DNA of 64,000 nucleotides from Kallipyga gabonensis (GTDB lineage Bacteria > Bacillota > Clostridia > Tissierellales > Peptoniphilaceae). Both the position numbers and the translations under genes were made by a program. The DNA is taken from positions 124,001 to 188,000 of the forward strand of contig NZ_CXYV01000002.1 in assembly GCF_001286805.1 (NCBI RefSeq). Direction: 5' to 3'. This document shows, in pieces, positions 37,433-46,400 of the stretch; the stretch's first letter is position 1; the number at the start of each line of letters is the position of its first letter. The notes beneath the pieces were generated by a model. It saw only the letters and a program-made list of their open reading frames with translations, was not told the DNA's origin and searched no databases.

Positions 37433-37476
37433 TGACCCCCTAAAGTTGGATTTTTTGGTCCAACTTTAGGGGGTCA
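37433..37476. repeat. perfect 18-bp hairpin resembling insertion-sequence ends
   Basis: TGACCCCCTAAAGTTGGA (37433-37450) and its exact complement TCCAACTTTAGGGGGTCA (37459-37476) around TTTTTTGG. There is no T-run on either strand outside it, so it is not a typical terminator. ACTGACCCCCTAAAGTTGGA is like the terminal repeat of IS3-family elements, so this may be two abutted ends (a relic or tiny MITE). The array at 25229-25569 has a similar plan. Confidence 0.6.
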
Positions 37477-37496
37477 CTCTATCTTCCTCCCGTTTT

Positions 37497-38519
37497 TTAT
37501 TCTATGTCCTGACCCGGCCAGAGCCGGTCGTGGTTGATCTCTTCTTCAAAGAGCCGTCGGACCTCCTTGGGGTCCTGGGTCTTGGCCAGGATCCACATGA
37601 GCTTGCAGGCGGTAGCCGGTAGGGTCATGTCGTAGGCTTCCATGAGCCCCCAGGTTTCCTTGGCCACCTTCCCCACTTCGTAGACGGTCATGTTGGACCC
37701 TTCCAGAGGAACCTGGGTGGTCATGACCACGACCTTACCCTGGGAGATGATCTCCGCCACAGCCTGGCGGAAGTCCCCGGTCTCATAGGACGGAAGACCG
37801 CCTACACCGAAGGATTCGATGATGACCGCCCGGTAGTCCTGGGCCAGGCGGACCAGGCTCCGGGCCTTCATGGAGGGGAGGAGCTTGAGGACACCCACCT
37901 CTTCCAGGAAACCATGGTGGAAGACGACCTCCTTGTCCACCCGGTCCTTGTCATCGATGTAAAAAAGGATGTGGGGCTTTTGGATGGAGGCGATGAAGGG
38001 GAAGTTGATGGAAGCGAAGGCGTCATAGGACTTGGTTCGCTCCTTCTGGGCCCGGGTCCCGCAGATGACCTTGCCGTCAAAAACCAAATTGACATTGTGG
38101 GCCTTGGGATGGGCAGCAAAGAGGAGGCTGTCATAGAGGTTGGTCCGGGCATCTGTGGAATCCAGGTTGATGGGCTGCTGGGACCCCGTCAGGACGATGG
38201 GCTTGGGGGAGTTCTGGACCAGGTAGGAGAGGGCCGCCGCCGTATAGGCCATGGTGTCGGTTCCGTGGCAGATGACGAAGCCATCGTAGTCCTCATAATG
38301 GTCCTCCAAGCAAGCAGCAATTTTCAACCAATGCCTGGTTTCGATATTGGTGGAATCCAGGTTGATGAGCTGGAGGGGGGTCACTTCTGCAAAATCCTGA
38401 ACTTTGGGCACATAGGAAAGAAGATCCTGGGCCGGAATCTGGGGGGTCAGGCCCTCCTCGGTTTGAACGGAGGCAATGGTCCCCCCGGTGGCAATGAGAA
38501 GGAGTCGCTTTTTAGTCAT
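37497..38519 (-). CDS. L-asparaginase, cytoplasmic type I
   Basis: Hydrolyses asparagine to aspartate and ammonia, which can feed aspA. From ATG 38519 it has 340 residues and no signal peptide. The first catalytic Thr lies in ATGGTIAS (Thr14) and the second in HGTDTMAYTA near 89-98, with Lys in the QKERTKSYDAF region near 165. It overlaps galU by eight bases, with GGGGAAGG before the ATG. The longer frame to 38798 runs back through galU and is not used. Confidence 0.93.
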   Translation of the reverse strand: MTKKRLLLIATGGTIASVQTEEGLTPQIPAQDLLSYVPKVQDFAEVTPLQLINLDSTNIETRHWLKIAACLEDHYEDYDGFVICHGTDTMAYTAAALSYLVQNSPKPIVLTGSQQPINLDSTDARTNLYDSLLFAAHPKAHNVNLVFDGKVICGTRAQKERTKSYDAFASINFPFIASIQKPHILFYIDDKDRVDKEVVFHHGFLEEVGVLKLLPSMKARSLVRLAQDYRAVIIESFGVGGLPSYETGDFRQAVAEIISQGKVVVMTTQVPLEGSNMTVYEVGKVAKETWGLMEAYDMTLPATACKLMWILAKTQDPKEVRRLFEEEINHDRLWPGQDIE

Positions 38520-39447
38520 CCTTCCCCCTCTCTCCGATAAAACCGGTCGGATCAGCGAACTTGTCCCGAAGGTAAGCTTCAAAAGGTCCCGCCAGCTTCT
38601 CATCCCGGAGGGCGTATTCGATGGTGGCCTCCAGGAAACCCTGCTTATCCCCAATATCATACCGCCGTCCGGCAAAGTCATAGCCATAGGCCGGTCCATC
38701 CTGGGCCAGAGCACATATGGCATCCGTGAGCTGGATTTCTCCACCCACGCCCGGCGAAGTCTTTTCCAGGTAGTCGAAAATCTCCGCCTCCAGGACATAG
38801 CGACCCAAGACCGCCATGTCCGAAGGAGCCTCTTCCGGAGCAGGCTTTTCTACCACCCGGTCCATAGTCCAGAGCCGGCCTTCCATGGCACTTCCCTCTA
38901 CCATATCTCCCTCGACCGGGCTCCCTTCCAGAGACCCGTACTTGGAGATTTCCTCATGGGCCACTTTCTGGCAACCTACCACGGTATGTCCCGTCTTCTC
39001 AAAAGCCCGGATGAGCTGACCGATGCAGGGGGCCTGGGGGTTGTAGACCACGTCATCCCCAAGGAGGACGGCGAAGGGTTCCCTGCCGACAAAGGCTTTG
39101 GCACAGAGGACAGCATGCCCCAGCCCCTTGGTCTCGTTCTGCCGGACATAAAAGATGTTGGCCATTTTGTTGATGGACCGGACCTCTTCCAGGGCATCAG
39201 CCTTTCCCTTGGCTTCCAGGGCCATCTCCAGCTCCACATTGTGGTCAAAGTGGTTTTCGATGGCCGTCTTCCCCCGGTTAGTCACAAAGAGAATTTCCTC
39301 AATCCCCGCTGCTGAAGCTTCCTCTACGATGAGCTGGAGGGCCGGCCGGTCAACGATGGGGAGCATCTCCTTGGGTGTGGCCTTGGTGAAGGGGAGGAAG
39401 CGGGTACCCAAACCTGCAACCGGGATCACGGCCTTTCTAACCCTCAT
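38512..39447 (-). CDS. galU: UTP-glucose-1-phosphate uridylyltransferase
   Basis: Makes UDP-glucose for cell-envelope and glycolipid synthesis. From ATG 39447 the enzyme has 311 residues: AGLGTRFLPFTKATPKEMLP near 11-30 (nucleotide binding), GLGHAVLCAK near 107, LLGDD near 127 and a GGEIQLTDAI stretch near 237. GGAGG precedes the start by six bases. It overlaps the upstream unknown basic protein by 11 bases and the asparaginase by eight, so the three are probably co-transcribed though not related in function. Confidence 0.94.
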   Translation of the reverse strand: MRVRKAVIPVAGLGTRFLPFTKATPKEMLPIVDRPALQLIVEEASAAGIEEILFVTNRGKTAIENHFDHNVELEMALEAKGKADALEEVRSINKMANIFYVRQNETKGLGHAVLCAKAFVGREPFAVLLGDDVVYNPQAPCIGQLIRAFEKTGHTVVGCQKVAHEEISKYGSLEGSPVEGDMVEGSAMEGRLWTMDRVVEKPAPEEAPSDMAVLGRYVLEAEIFDYLEKTSPGVGGEIQLTDAICALAQDGPAYGYDFAGRRYDIGDKQGFLEATIEYALRDEKLAGPFEAYLRDKFADPTGFIGERGKDD

Positions 39448-40243
39448 AAAGCTCCTCCACTTCTCTTCGCTCCCTCCTCGACCGGTCCATTTTCCGTTTT
39501 GCGACAAGAGTGTAACGCGAAGGGAACATCCGGGCCAGCATCCTCTTCTCGCGGTCGGTCATGCCCCTTCGCCGGCTATTTTTCGCCCTATTCACCCGTC
39601 CTTCCCCTTGCCGGTAGGGACGGGTAAAATCTTCAGCCTTGGTGACCAGACCTTCCATCTGCTTGGCCAGTTCATCGGTTCTGGCCGCCCCCAAGATGGC
39701 CATGGAATGCAAACGCATCCGCCGACGAAGGACCCGGATCTCCGCCTTTTTCTCCTGGAGCTTTCCGGCCTGCTTGACCAGCTGAAGGTTGGTGGCTACC
39801 CGGGAAAACCGCTCTGTTGGAGATACAAAAGCCTCTTTTTCCAGGGGTTCAATGTCCGCTACCAGTTCACGGAAGGAAGGATGGCGGTGAACTTCCCAAA
39901 GGAAGTCCTCGACAGCATGGCCCGCCTGAGCCATAATCTGTACCCCCTTCCGAGACCTCCCTGCATCGGAAATCCTGCCTGAATGGCCCGGATTCAAATA
40001 ATCCCTCTGTACCCGGTCAGCCTCCCTCATCAACTGATCCGCAGACATCCGGAGATACTCCTCCAGGAGATCCGCTTCCGCAATTCGATCCTCCAACCAA
40101 GCTCCGGGATTCTCAGTCTCAGCCGCTAAGCGATACTCCTCCTCGAGAGTTTGCCAGTGACGGTCACTCCTCCCTATCCGTCGGTCCACTTTTTCACCCG
40201 ATAGGGGATCCCGGTCCATGATACGATGATTACGATTACCCAT
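39437..40243 (-). CDS. unknown basic, helix-rich protein
   Basis: Not recognised. The 268-residue protein has no membrane segment or signal peptide. It is very rich in Arg, Glu and Lys, with long predicted helices (for example AGKLQEKKAEIRVLRRRMRLH near 175-195) and a strongly basic C-terminus (KRMLARMFPSR, KRKMDRSRRERR). AGGAGGGACC precedes the ATG. It overlaps galU by 11 bases and looks like the first gene of that operon. Such composition could indicate nucleic acid binding or a coiled-coil; no catalytic motif is visible. Confidence 0.75.
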   Translation of the reverse strand: MGNRNHRIMDRDPLSGEKVDRRIGRSDRHWQTLEEEYRLAAETENPGAWLEDRIAEADLLEEYLRMSADQLMREADRVQRDYLNPGHSGRISDAGRSRKGVQIMAQAGHAVEDFLWEVHRHPSFRELVADIEPLEKEAFVSPTERFSRVATNLQLVKQAGKLQEKKAEIRVLRRRMRLHSMAILGAARTDELAKQMEGLVTKAEDFTRPYRQGEGRVNRAKNSRRRGMTDREKRMLARMFPSRYTLVAKRKMDRSRRERREVEELYEG

Positions 40244-40416
40244 GGTCCCTCCTTACTTTATTAATAAAAACGATCACTTATTTCTATTATACCCCGACCG
40301 GTCAACCACAAATGGGATCTTATCGGCTTATCATATCTGATACAATCAGGGGGATAAGAAAAGGCCGCTTCCCCGGCGCCCCCCCCACCTTCCGGATATC
40401 AAGAAAAGGTTGAAAC

Positions 40417-41283
40417 ATGATCAAAATACTTACCGACAAGTCCTTCTATATGGATCTCTTGCAGACCATCCGCCGGTCGAGGATTTCCGTCCGGGCAAGC
40501 TCCCTGGCTTATTCCCTCCTCATGGCCTTCATCCCCCTTCTCCTCATCTTTCTCCAACTGGCTTCTCTTTTCCTCAACAACCCCCAGGTGGCTTTGGATG
40601 GGGTGTGGAGAATACTACCTGACCAGGTGGCTCAAATCTTCCAGGAGGTCATCCGAGTCCTGGCCGAGTCCACCTCCACCACCAGCCTGGGTCTGGGGAT
40701 CTTTTCTGCCCTCTGGCTGGGATCCAATGGGATCAACAAACTCATCCTCTCCGTCAACCGGTCCCTGGGCTTCGACCTCCGGTCCAATGGACCCGTTCGC
40801 CGGGTTTTGGCCATCATCTATACGGTCCTCTTCATCTTCTCCCTGATCGTCCTCCTCCTGTTCCTGGTCTATGCCCGGAATATCGGGGGAATCTTGGAAT
40901 CCCTGGCGAAAACCTTCATGGTCGAAGAGGCCCTGACCCCCTTCATCCGGGTGTTTGAGTCCCTCCTGGCCCGCCTTCTCCCCCCGGCCGGCTTCATCAT
41001 CATCCTCATCCTCTTCTATAAAACCGCCCCCCTTGCCTCCAAAGGAGCCATCAGCTGGCAGGAATCTGCCCTGGGCGGAGTCTTCACCGGCGTAGCCATC
41101 CTCCTCGTCACCATTGGCTATGCCTTCATCATGGACAACATTTCTTCCTTGCCCATCTACTACGGGTCCCTGGCAGGAATCTTGGGTCTCATGGTCTGGC
41201 TCCTCTACATCTCCTTTATTCTGGTCGGCGGAGCGGAGGTCATCACCAGCTACCGGAAGATCCGAGGACGAAAGGCAGCTTGA
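40417..41283 (+). CDS. YihY/BrkB-family inner-membrane protein
   Basis: A 288-residue integral membrane protein of the YihY family (once thought to be RNase BN). Six or so membrane segments are visible (about 25-50, 90-110, 130-155, 175-195, 210-230, 245-270). The family's SLAYSLLMAFIPLLLIFLQ stretch lies near 28-46 and GSNGINKLILSVNRSLG near 106. It has its own gene unit between two strands. Function is not settled; some relatives are called virulence factors without firm proof. Confidence 0.88.
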   Translation: MIKILTDKSFYMDLLQTIRRSRISVRASSLAYSLLMAFIPLLLIFLQLASLFLNNPQVALDGVWRILPDQVAQIFQEVIRVLAESTSTTSLGLGIFSALWLGSNGINKLILSVNRSLGFDLRSNGPVRRVLAIIYTVLFIFSLIVLLLFLVYARNIGGILESLAKTFMVEEALTPFIRVFESLLARLLPPAGFIIILILFYKTAPLASKGAISWQESALGGVFTGVAILLVTIGYAFIMDNISSLPIYYGSLAGILGLMVWLLYISFILVGGAEVITSYRKIRGRKAA

Positions 41284-41460
41284 TCGAGGCTTATTCCAAG
41301 AAGAGTACCCTCCTCCAAATCCCGGGCCATAGAGGACGGCCGGCTTAATTATTTCTTTTTTGTCATATTTATTGGAGTTTAGTAAAAACCTACCTTTTTT
41401 CTTATTAACAAGTAAAAAAAATAGGAGTACAATAGGTGCGCTCGTTGAAAGGGGAAATAG

Positions 41461-41796
41461 ATGGAATTATTAGTTATTATCTTGAACCATGAAGATCATT
41501 TTTATGCACTGATTCCCTTACTCCAGGAAAGAGGAATCCACGGGGGAACTATCCTTGATTCGGAAGGTCTGGCCTCCACCCTCCTTCAGGAAACGGATGA
41601 GTCCCGGTTCAAATCCCTCCGGTCCATGCTCAACCAGGGCCGACCCTATAACAAAACCATCCTCTTAGTATTAAAAGAGGAAATGGTGGAAGTGGCCAAG
41701 GCCTGCGTCCGTGAGGTCGTCGGCGATATTAGTCATGAAAACACCGGTATCTTATTCACCCTCCCTGTTTCTTCCTTTGAGGGGCTGACCAAATAA
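41461..41796 (+). CDS. PII-like signalling protein upstream of an antiporter
   Basis: A 111-residue protein with the alpha-beta pattern of the PII/CutA-like superfamily, MELLVIILNHEDHFYALIPLL at the N-terminus and a NKTILLVLKEEMVEVAKACVREV C-terminal half. It lacks the classic PII T-loop Tyr and the PROSITE signatures. AAAGGGGA lies before the start. It is 105 bases upstream of a cation:proton antiporter on the same strand. By analogy to membrane-channel-bound PII proteins it may regulate that antiporter; the ligand is unknown. Confidence 0.7.
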   Translation: MELLVIILNHEDHFYALIPLLQERGIHGGTILDSEGLASTLLQETDESRFKSLRSMLNQGRPYNKTILLVLKEEMVEVAKACVREVVGDISHENTGILFTLPVSSFEGLTK

Positions 41797-41901
41797 GGCC
41801 CTGTCCTCATCTTGGACCGGATCTCCCATTCGCTCACAAGGCATTACTTATTATTAAACCGTCATTTTTATGTCCTACACTAGAAAGAAGGCATTGATTC
41901 G

Positions 41902-43200
41902 ATGCAAACTTTGTTTTATGTCGCCCTGCTTTGGCTGTGCGGCCTATTTTTTGCACGCTTTTTAGGGGTCTTGAAATTCCCGGACGTGACCGGCTACCTG
42001 GTTGCCGGCCTCCTGATCGGCCCCTCCGTCCTGGGCCTTTTGCCCAAGGAAGGCGTCCAGAGCCTCTCCATCATCAACGATATTGCCCTGGCCTTCATCG
42101 CCTTTTCCATCGGCCTTGAGATGGACCTGGGGAAACTGAAGAACCTGGGTTCCAAGATCATCATTGTCACCATCATCCAGGCCCTGGGTGCCTTTCTCTT
42201 GGTTACTCTGGGTGCCTATTTCATCTTCCATACCGGCCTGGGCTTTGCCCTCCTTCTGGGGTCCATCTCCTGTGCCACCGCCCCCGCCGCCACCCTCATG
42301 GTCATCCGCCAATACAAGGCCCAAGGAGACCTGGTGGATGTCCTCATCCCTGTCGTTGCCTTGGATGATGCCGTCTGCATCATCGCCTTCGGGATCTCCT
42401 CTTCCATGGCGGCCGCCCTCCTCTCCGGCCAGGCCCTCAGCCCCCTGACCATGTTTGTCCTCCCTGTTGGGCAGATCCTCCTGGCCATCCTCCTGGGCAT
42501 CCTTATTGGCCTGGTCTACTCTCAATTGGAGCGGATGACCCGGAACAAGGGAGAAGTCCTCACCCTGACCGTGGCCCTGGTTTTTGCCGGATCCGCCATG
42601 GCCCTCTATCTCCACCTATCCAGCCTCCTCCTTCTCATGTCCTGCGGCCTCTTCGTGGCCAACTTCACCCGGGCAAAACGCCGCCCTGCCAACGTCATCG
42701 ACCAGGTTACCGGCCCCATCTTCCTCCTCTTCTTTGTTCTCTCGGGTGCCGACCTTGACCTGTCTGCCCTGCCTGCGGTCGGCCTCTTGGGCGTCTTCTA
42801 CATCGTTGCCCGGGCCATCGGCAAATACCTGGGTGCCGCCCTGTCCAGCAAGGCAACCGGCTTCCCGCCCAGCGTTTATGAGAACCTGGGTCTCACCCTC
42901 CTTCCCCAGGCCGGCGTGGCCATCGGCCTTTCCGCCCTGGCCCAGGCCCTCTATGCCAATGTCACTCCCGTCGCCGGAGCATCCCTCTTCCTCACCCCCC
43001 AAGCCGGGAGCCTGATTCGGACCATTGTCCTGGGTGCCACCATCGTCTACGAACTCATCGGCCCCATCCTGGCTAAACTTGCTCTCGACCGGGCCGGAAC
43101 CATCCCCCACGAAGAAAAGAAGCCCGATCAAAAAGCGACCCGGGGCGACAAGGAATCTGCACAAAAAAGAAAGCCCTCCCTGGAAGGGAAGGCCAACTGA
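41902..43200 (+). CDS. cation:proton antiporter, CPA2/KefB type
   Basis: A 432-residue transporter of the monovalent cation:proton antiporter-2 family that exchanges K+ or Na+ for protons. About 12-13 membrane segments fill 1-400 (YVALLWLCGLFF first), with the unwound-helix region GLEMDLGKLK near 74-83 and GSISCATAPAATLMV near 118. A charged cytoplasmic tail of about 35 residues (EEKKPDQKATRGDKESAQKRKP) ends it, without a TrkA-N domain. It sits directly downstream of the PII-like protein. It converges with the CPBP gene. Confidence 0.9.
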   Translation: MQTLFYVALLWLCGLFFARFLGVLKFPDVTGYLVAGLLIGPSVLGLLPKEGVQSLSIINDIALAFIAFSIGLEMDLGKLKNLGSKIIIVTIIQALGAFLLVTLGAYFIFHTGLGFALLLGSISCATAPAATLMVIRQYKAQGDLVDVLIPVVALDDAVCIIAFGISSSMAAALLSGQALSPLTMFVLPVGQILLAILLGILIGLVYSQLERMTRNKGEVLTLTVALVFAGSAMALYLHLSSLLLLMSCGLFVANFTRAKRRPANVIDQVTGPIFLLFFVLSGADLDLSALPAVGLLGVFYIVARAIGKYLGAALSSKATGFPPSVYENLGLTLLPQAGVAIGLSALAQALYANVTPVAGASLFLTPQAGSLIRTIVLGATIVYELIGPILAKLALDRAGTIPHEEKKPDQKATRGDKESAQKRKPSLEGKAN

Positions 43201-43225
43201 TCACCAACAAATGAGTCGAATATCA

Positions 43226-43843
43226 TTATGATAGCATTCCATTCATCATCCCTAAACCGACAATCAGGCCGGCCAGGGAACGAATGAACCAGGACAGAAG
43301 GAGGGATCCCCCTCCTTTTTTTTCGTTAACCCAGCCCAGGCCATAGGCCAAGGCGGCATAAAGAACAGAAAGAAGGAGGGCTTTCCAAAAGCTCATGGCC
43401 CCGAAGAAAAGGATAGCGGAGAAGAGACCGAAAAGCATGGCTTGGCTAATATTGGCGACATCAAAGTCATCCTTGTCAATAAACCGCTTCAGCAAAAAGC
43501 CCCGAAAGAAAAGCTCTTCGGTAAGTCCTGTGGTCACCAGAGCATAAACCAGGAGAACCGGCAAGCCTGCCAGTCCCAAACCATATAGGTCGGGCCATCC
43601 GGGAAGTTGGCCCCCGGCAAAGGACAGGGTCAGGACCATAGCAAGACTATATGCCAGTGTTCCCAAAATAAGAAGCTTGACCGCTCCTTTACGCCGGATC
43701 TTTTTCAATCCTATCCAATCAAAAAAGCTCCTTTTCCCTTCTTTTCTTTCGGTAAAAAACCACCAAAGAAAAGGAATGAGGGTGAAGAGGACAAGCTGGG
43801 TAATGGCCTGGACCAGAATTTTCTGTACAAGTTCAACGTCCAT
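43226..43843 (-). CDS. CPBP-family intramembrane metalloprotease
   Basis: A 205-residue membrane protein of the CPBP (CAAX protease and bacteriocin-processing) family. The protease motif EExxxR is at 109-114 (TEELFFRG) inside about five membrane segments. A second motif FxxxH is not obvious. Relatives process or give immunity to peptides, or act in Ras-like CAAX cleavage in eukaryotes; in this genome the substrate is unknown. It converges on the antiporter gene, with 25 bases between stops. Confidence 0.85.
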   Translation of the reverse strand: MDVELVQKILVQAITQLVLFTLIPFLWWFFTERKEGKRSFFDWIGLKKIRRKGAVKLLILGTLAYSLAMVLTLSFAGGQLPGWPDLYGLGLAGLPVLLVYALVTTGLTEELFFRGFLLKRFIDKDDFDVANISQAMLFGLFSAILFFGAMSFWKALLLSVLYAALAYGLGWVNEKKGGGSLLLSWFIRSLAGLIVGLGMMNGMLS

Positions 43844-43909
43844 TGATAATCTCCTTTATCTGAAAATAAGTTTTTTCATTCTACATAAGGCTGACCATGA
43901 ATAGGACGG

Positions 43910-44929
43910 TCATAACCGGGCTAAACTCTCCCCGGGAACCCGGTCCAAACTCGACCGGTAGAGGAAGATGCCACCCTCCCCCTCTTCTTTGGTAACCAAC
44001 CCCATGGCCTCCAGACGGTCCAGATGGGCATGGGCCTCGCCCGCAGCAAACCACTTTTGGGAGGCGGGAAAATCCGCCCAGGACTTGGACCGGATGTCCC
44101 AATGCATAGCCTGAACAACATCACGACAGCTGATGGGACCCCCTTTGATAACTGCAGCCAGGGCCTCTTTCAAACGGATGTCATGGTGGTGGAAGAGGGT
44201 CCGGATCCTCTCCCTATGGTCCTTGACAAGATGTCGGTGGCTGGAGAGGAGGAGGTCGATGTCCATATGATAGACCCGGCGGAGGGAGTCAAAGTAAACC
44301 CCCAGGGGGTCCGGAAAGCCCGGCCCCCAACCGGTGATGTTGGGGGTGATTTTCCCCAGAATATGGTCCCCGCAAAAGAGGATTTTATGGCCCCGGTCAT
44401 ATAAGCCTTGTTGGCCGGGTGTATGGCCCGGCAGACCCACCACCTCAAAATGGTAGTCACCCACCGAAATAAACTCCCCCGGCTCTACAGGCGTGAAAGG
44501 AAAGCCCCGTTCAGGCCGGTAGGCATAGCCCGGGTGATCCTCCAGGGCAAGCCGATCCCGGGCCAAACCCTCGCAAATCGCCTCATCGACTACCGCCTTC
44601 CATACGGCGCTTTGTGGATCAACCGATCGGTTGACATAGTCCCCGTCCGCCTTCCCCATAAGAACCTCCGTCCCCCTGTCGGCAAAGAGGGCCGCCAGCC
44701 CCGTATGGTCCGAGTGGAGGTGGGTAAGAAAAAGACGATGACGGCTGAGATCAATGGCCTTATCCTGAAGGATCTTCCCCATGCTTTCTCGGCAAATGGG
44801 CCGGTTGAAGGCCGTATCCACCGTCAGACTCTCCCCCTTGGAGAGGACCAAGTAGTTGTTGATGAATTTTAATGGATTATCGGGCAAGGGGATTTCCTGA
44901 AGAAAAATCCCCTCGTGAACTTGAATCAT
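43910..44929 (-). CDS. MBL-fold metallo-hydrolase with C-terminal winged helix
   Basis: A 339-residue hydrolase. The metal motif HLHSDHTG is at 70-77 after THLH, with GLPGHTPGQQGLYD near 180, and GDHILGK near 197. The C-terminal ~80 residues (HHDIRLKEALAAVIKGG onward) look like a helical/winged-helix domain, as in lactonase-like or beta-lactamase-like proteins with an extra domain. AGGAGG-type site: the start follows GGAGGGTGCC. Substrate not predictable. The 474 bases upstream hold repeat copy 3 and the dhaK promoter. Confidence 0.88.
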   Translation of the reverse strand: MIQVHEGIFLQEIPLPDNPLKFINNYLVLSKGESLTVDTAFNRPICRESMGKILQDKAIDLSRHRLFLTHLHSDHTGLAALFADRGTEVLMGKADGDYVNRSVDPQSAVWKAVVDEAICEGLARDRLALEDHPGYAYRPERGFPFTPVEPGEFISVGDYHFEVVGLPGHTPGQQGLYDRGHKILFCGDHILGKITPNITGWGPGFPDPLGVYFDSLRRVYHMDIDLLLSSHRHLVKDHRERIRTLFHHHDIRLKEALAAVIKGGPISCRDVVQAMHWDIRSKSWADFPASQKWFAAGEAHAHLDRLEAMGLVTKEEGEGGIFLYRSSLDRVPGESLARL

Positions 44930-45103
44930 GGCACCCTCCTTATTAATAGAAGAACCTCCCTGCCGCCGGAGGAAGATGGCCCTTCTCTCTTATCATCCTT
45001 CCTATTTTAACATAGGCGGGAGCAGGGAAAGTGGTGTTCAACGGCCCAATCCCTGGGAACCTCATGATACTGTCTCCTCCTTGGGAACCTTCAGCGGGAA
45101 AAA

Positions 45104-45265
45104 CCCTGATAATTCAGAAAATCTTGAGAATATCAGGAGGCTGGAACCCTGATAAATACTCGGATCTGGACATTGTCAGGGTCGCAGAGCTTGGGAGCCG
45201 AGCAAACTCATGAGTTCAGATCCGGAGGAGGGAGCCACCGCCGCAGGCGGCTTGCCCTGGCTAGC
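45104..45265. repeat. multi-hairpin repeat element, partial copy 3
   Basis: Two ~43-bp units (CCCTGATAAT...ATATCAGG at 45104-45137 and CCCTGATAA...ATTGTCAGGG at 45148-45181), then a GC-rich end with CCACCGCCGCAGGCGGCTTG (45235-45254). That end matches copy 1 at 3018-3037 except for two bases, so the element has a defined end. It is oriented like copy 1. No gene is seen in the 470 bases between the MBL hydrolase and dhaK apart from this. Confidence 0.75.
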
Positions 45266-45329
45266 GACAAATATAATCTCCCGCCAGGGCCCGGCCCCAC
45301 GCCCCCATATGAAATCCATTTCCTTTTTC

Positions 45330-45358
45330 TTGCCCCACAGGAACCCGCAAGATATAAT
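45330..45358 (+). promoter_or_regulatory. promoter of dhaKLM
   Basis: TTGCCC (45330-45335), 17-base spacer, perfect TATAAT (45353-45358), giving a leader of about 40 bases to dhaK. No operator was identified. Confidence 0.7.
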
Positions 45359-45403
45359 ACAAGATAGATGGATGTATGCTGAAACCATGAAAAGGAGGTT
45401 CCG

Positions 45404-46399
45404 ATGAAAAAGCTCATTAATGTGGCGGACAATGTCGTGGAAGAAATGATTGAAGGTATGGTCATGGCCCATCCGGACCGGATCAAACGGGTTGAGGACA
45501 CCAATGTCCTGATTCGAAAGGATGCCCCGGTGGACAAGGTGGCAGTGATTTCCGGTGGCGGCTCGGGCCATGAGCCTGCCCATGCCGGCTTCATCGGCTC
45601 AGGGATGCTGGACGGAGCTGTGCCCGGGCAGATGTTCACCTCCCCCACACCCGACCAGGTCCTGGAATGCATCAAGGCGACGGACTCCGGCAAGGGTGTC
45701 TTCATGATTGTCAAGAACTACACCGGCGATGTCATGAACTTCGATATGGCCGCAGAAATGGCAGGGATGGAAGAAATCAAGGTGGAATCCGTTGTCGTCA
45801 ACGATGACGTTGCGGTGGAAAACTCCTCCTTCACCACCGGACGGCGGGGCGTGGCCGGAACGATTTTCGTCGAAAAGATTTTAGGGGCCATGGCGGAAGA
45901 CGGCAAGTCCTTGGAAGAAATCAAAGCCTATGCGGATAAGCTCATCCCCCAAATCAAGTCCATGGGCATGGCCATTAAAGCCTGCACGGTTCCTTCTTCC
46001 GGAGAAGAATCCTTCCATCTGGAAGACGATGAAATGGAAATCGGGATCGGGATCCACGGTGAGCCGGGAATTCGAAAGGAAGCCCTCAAGCCGGTCAAGG
46101 GTATTGTGGAGGAACTCATGGACAAGATCCTGGCGGAGCTGGACCTGTCTGACGAGTCGGAAATCGCCCTCATGATCAACGGCATGGGTGGGACCCCCCT
46201 CCAGGAACTCTATGTCATCGCCCATGATGCTCACGTCTACCTCAAAGACAAGGGGATTTCGACCTACAAGACCTATGTGGGCAACTACATGACCTCCATT
46301 GATATGGCCGGTTTCTCCCTTTCGGTCATCAAGCTGGATGAGACTTCCAAGAAATACCTGGATGCTCCGGCGGATGCCATTGCCTGGCGGGAGGTATAG
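45404..46399 (+). CDS. dhaK: dihydroxyacetone kinase, DhaK subunit
   Basis: Binds dihydroxyacetone for phosphorylation by the DhaL/DhaM PTS route. The 331-residue protein has SGGGSGHEPAHAG at 50-62 (His56) and the substrate-linked His near 218 in GIGIHGEPGIR, which forms a hemiaminal with dihydroxyacetone in known enzymes. AAAAGGAGG lies before the start. It is followed by dhaL with a one-base gap and then dhaM, so the complete PTS-dependent kinase is encoded. Confidence 0.97.
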   Translation: MKKLINVADNVVEEMIEGMVMAHPDRIKRVEDTNVLIRKDAPVDKVAVISGGGSGHEPAHAGFIGSGMLDGAVPGQMFTSPTPDQVLECIKATDSGKGVFMIVKNYTGDVMNFDMAAEMAGMEEIKVESVVVNDDVAVENSSFTTGRRGVAGTIFVEKILGAMAEDGKSLEEIKAYADKLIPQIKSMGMAIKACTVPSSGEESFHLEDDEMEIGIGIHGEPGIRKEALKPVKGIVEELMDKILAELDLSDESEIALMINGMGGTPLQELYVIAHDAHVYLKDKGISTYKTYVGNYMTSIDMAGFSLSVIKLDETSKKYLDAPADAIAWREV

Positions 46400-46400
46400 T

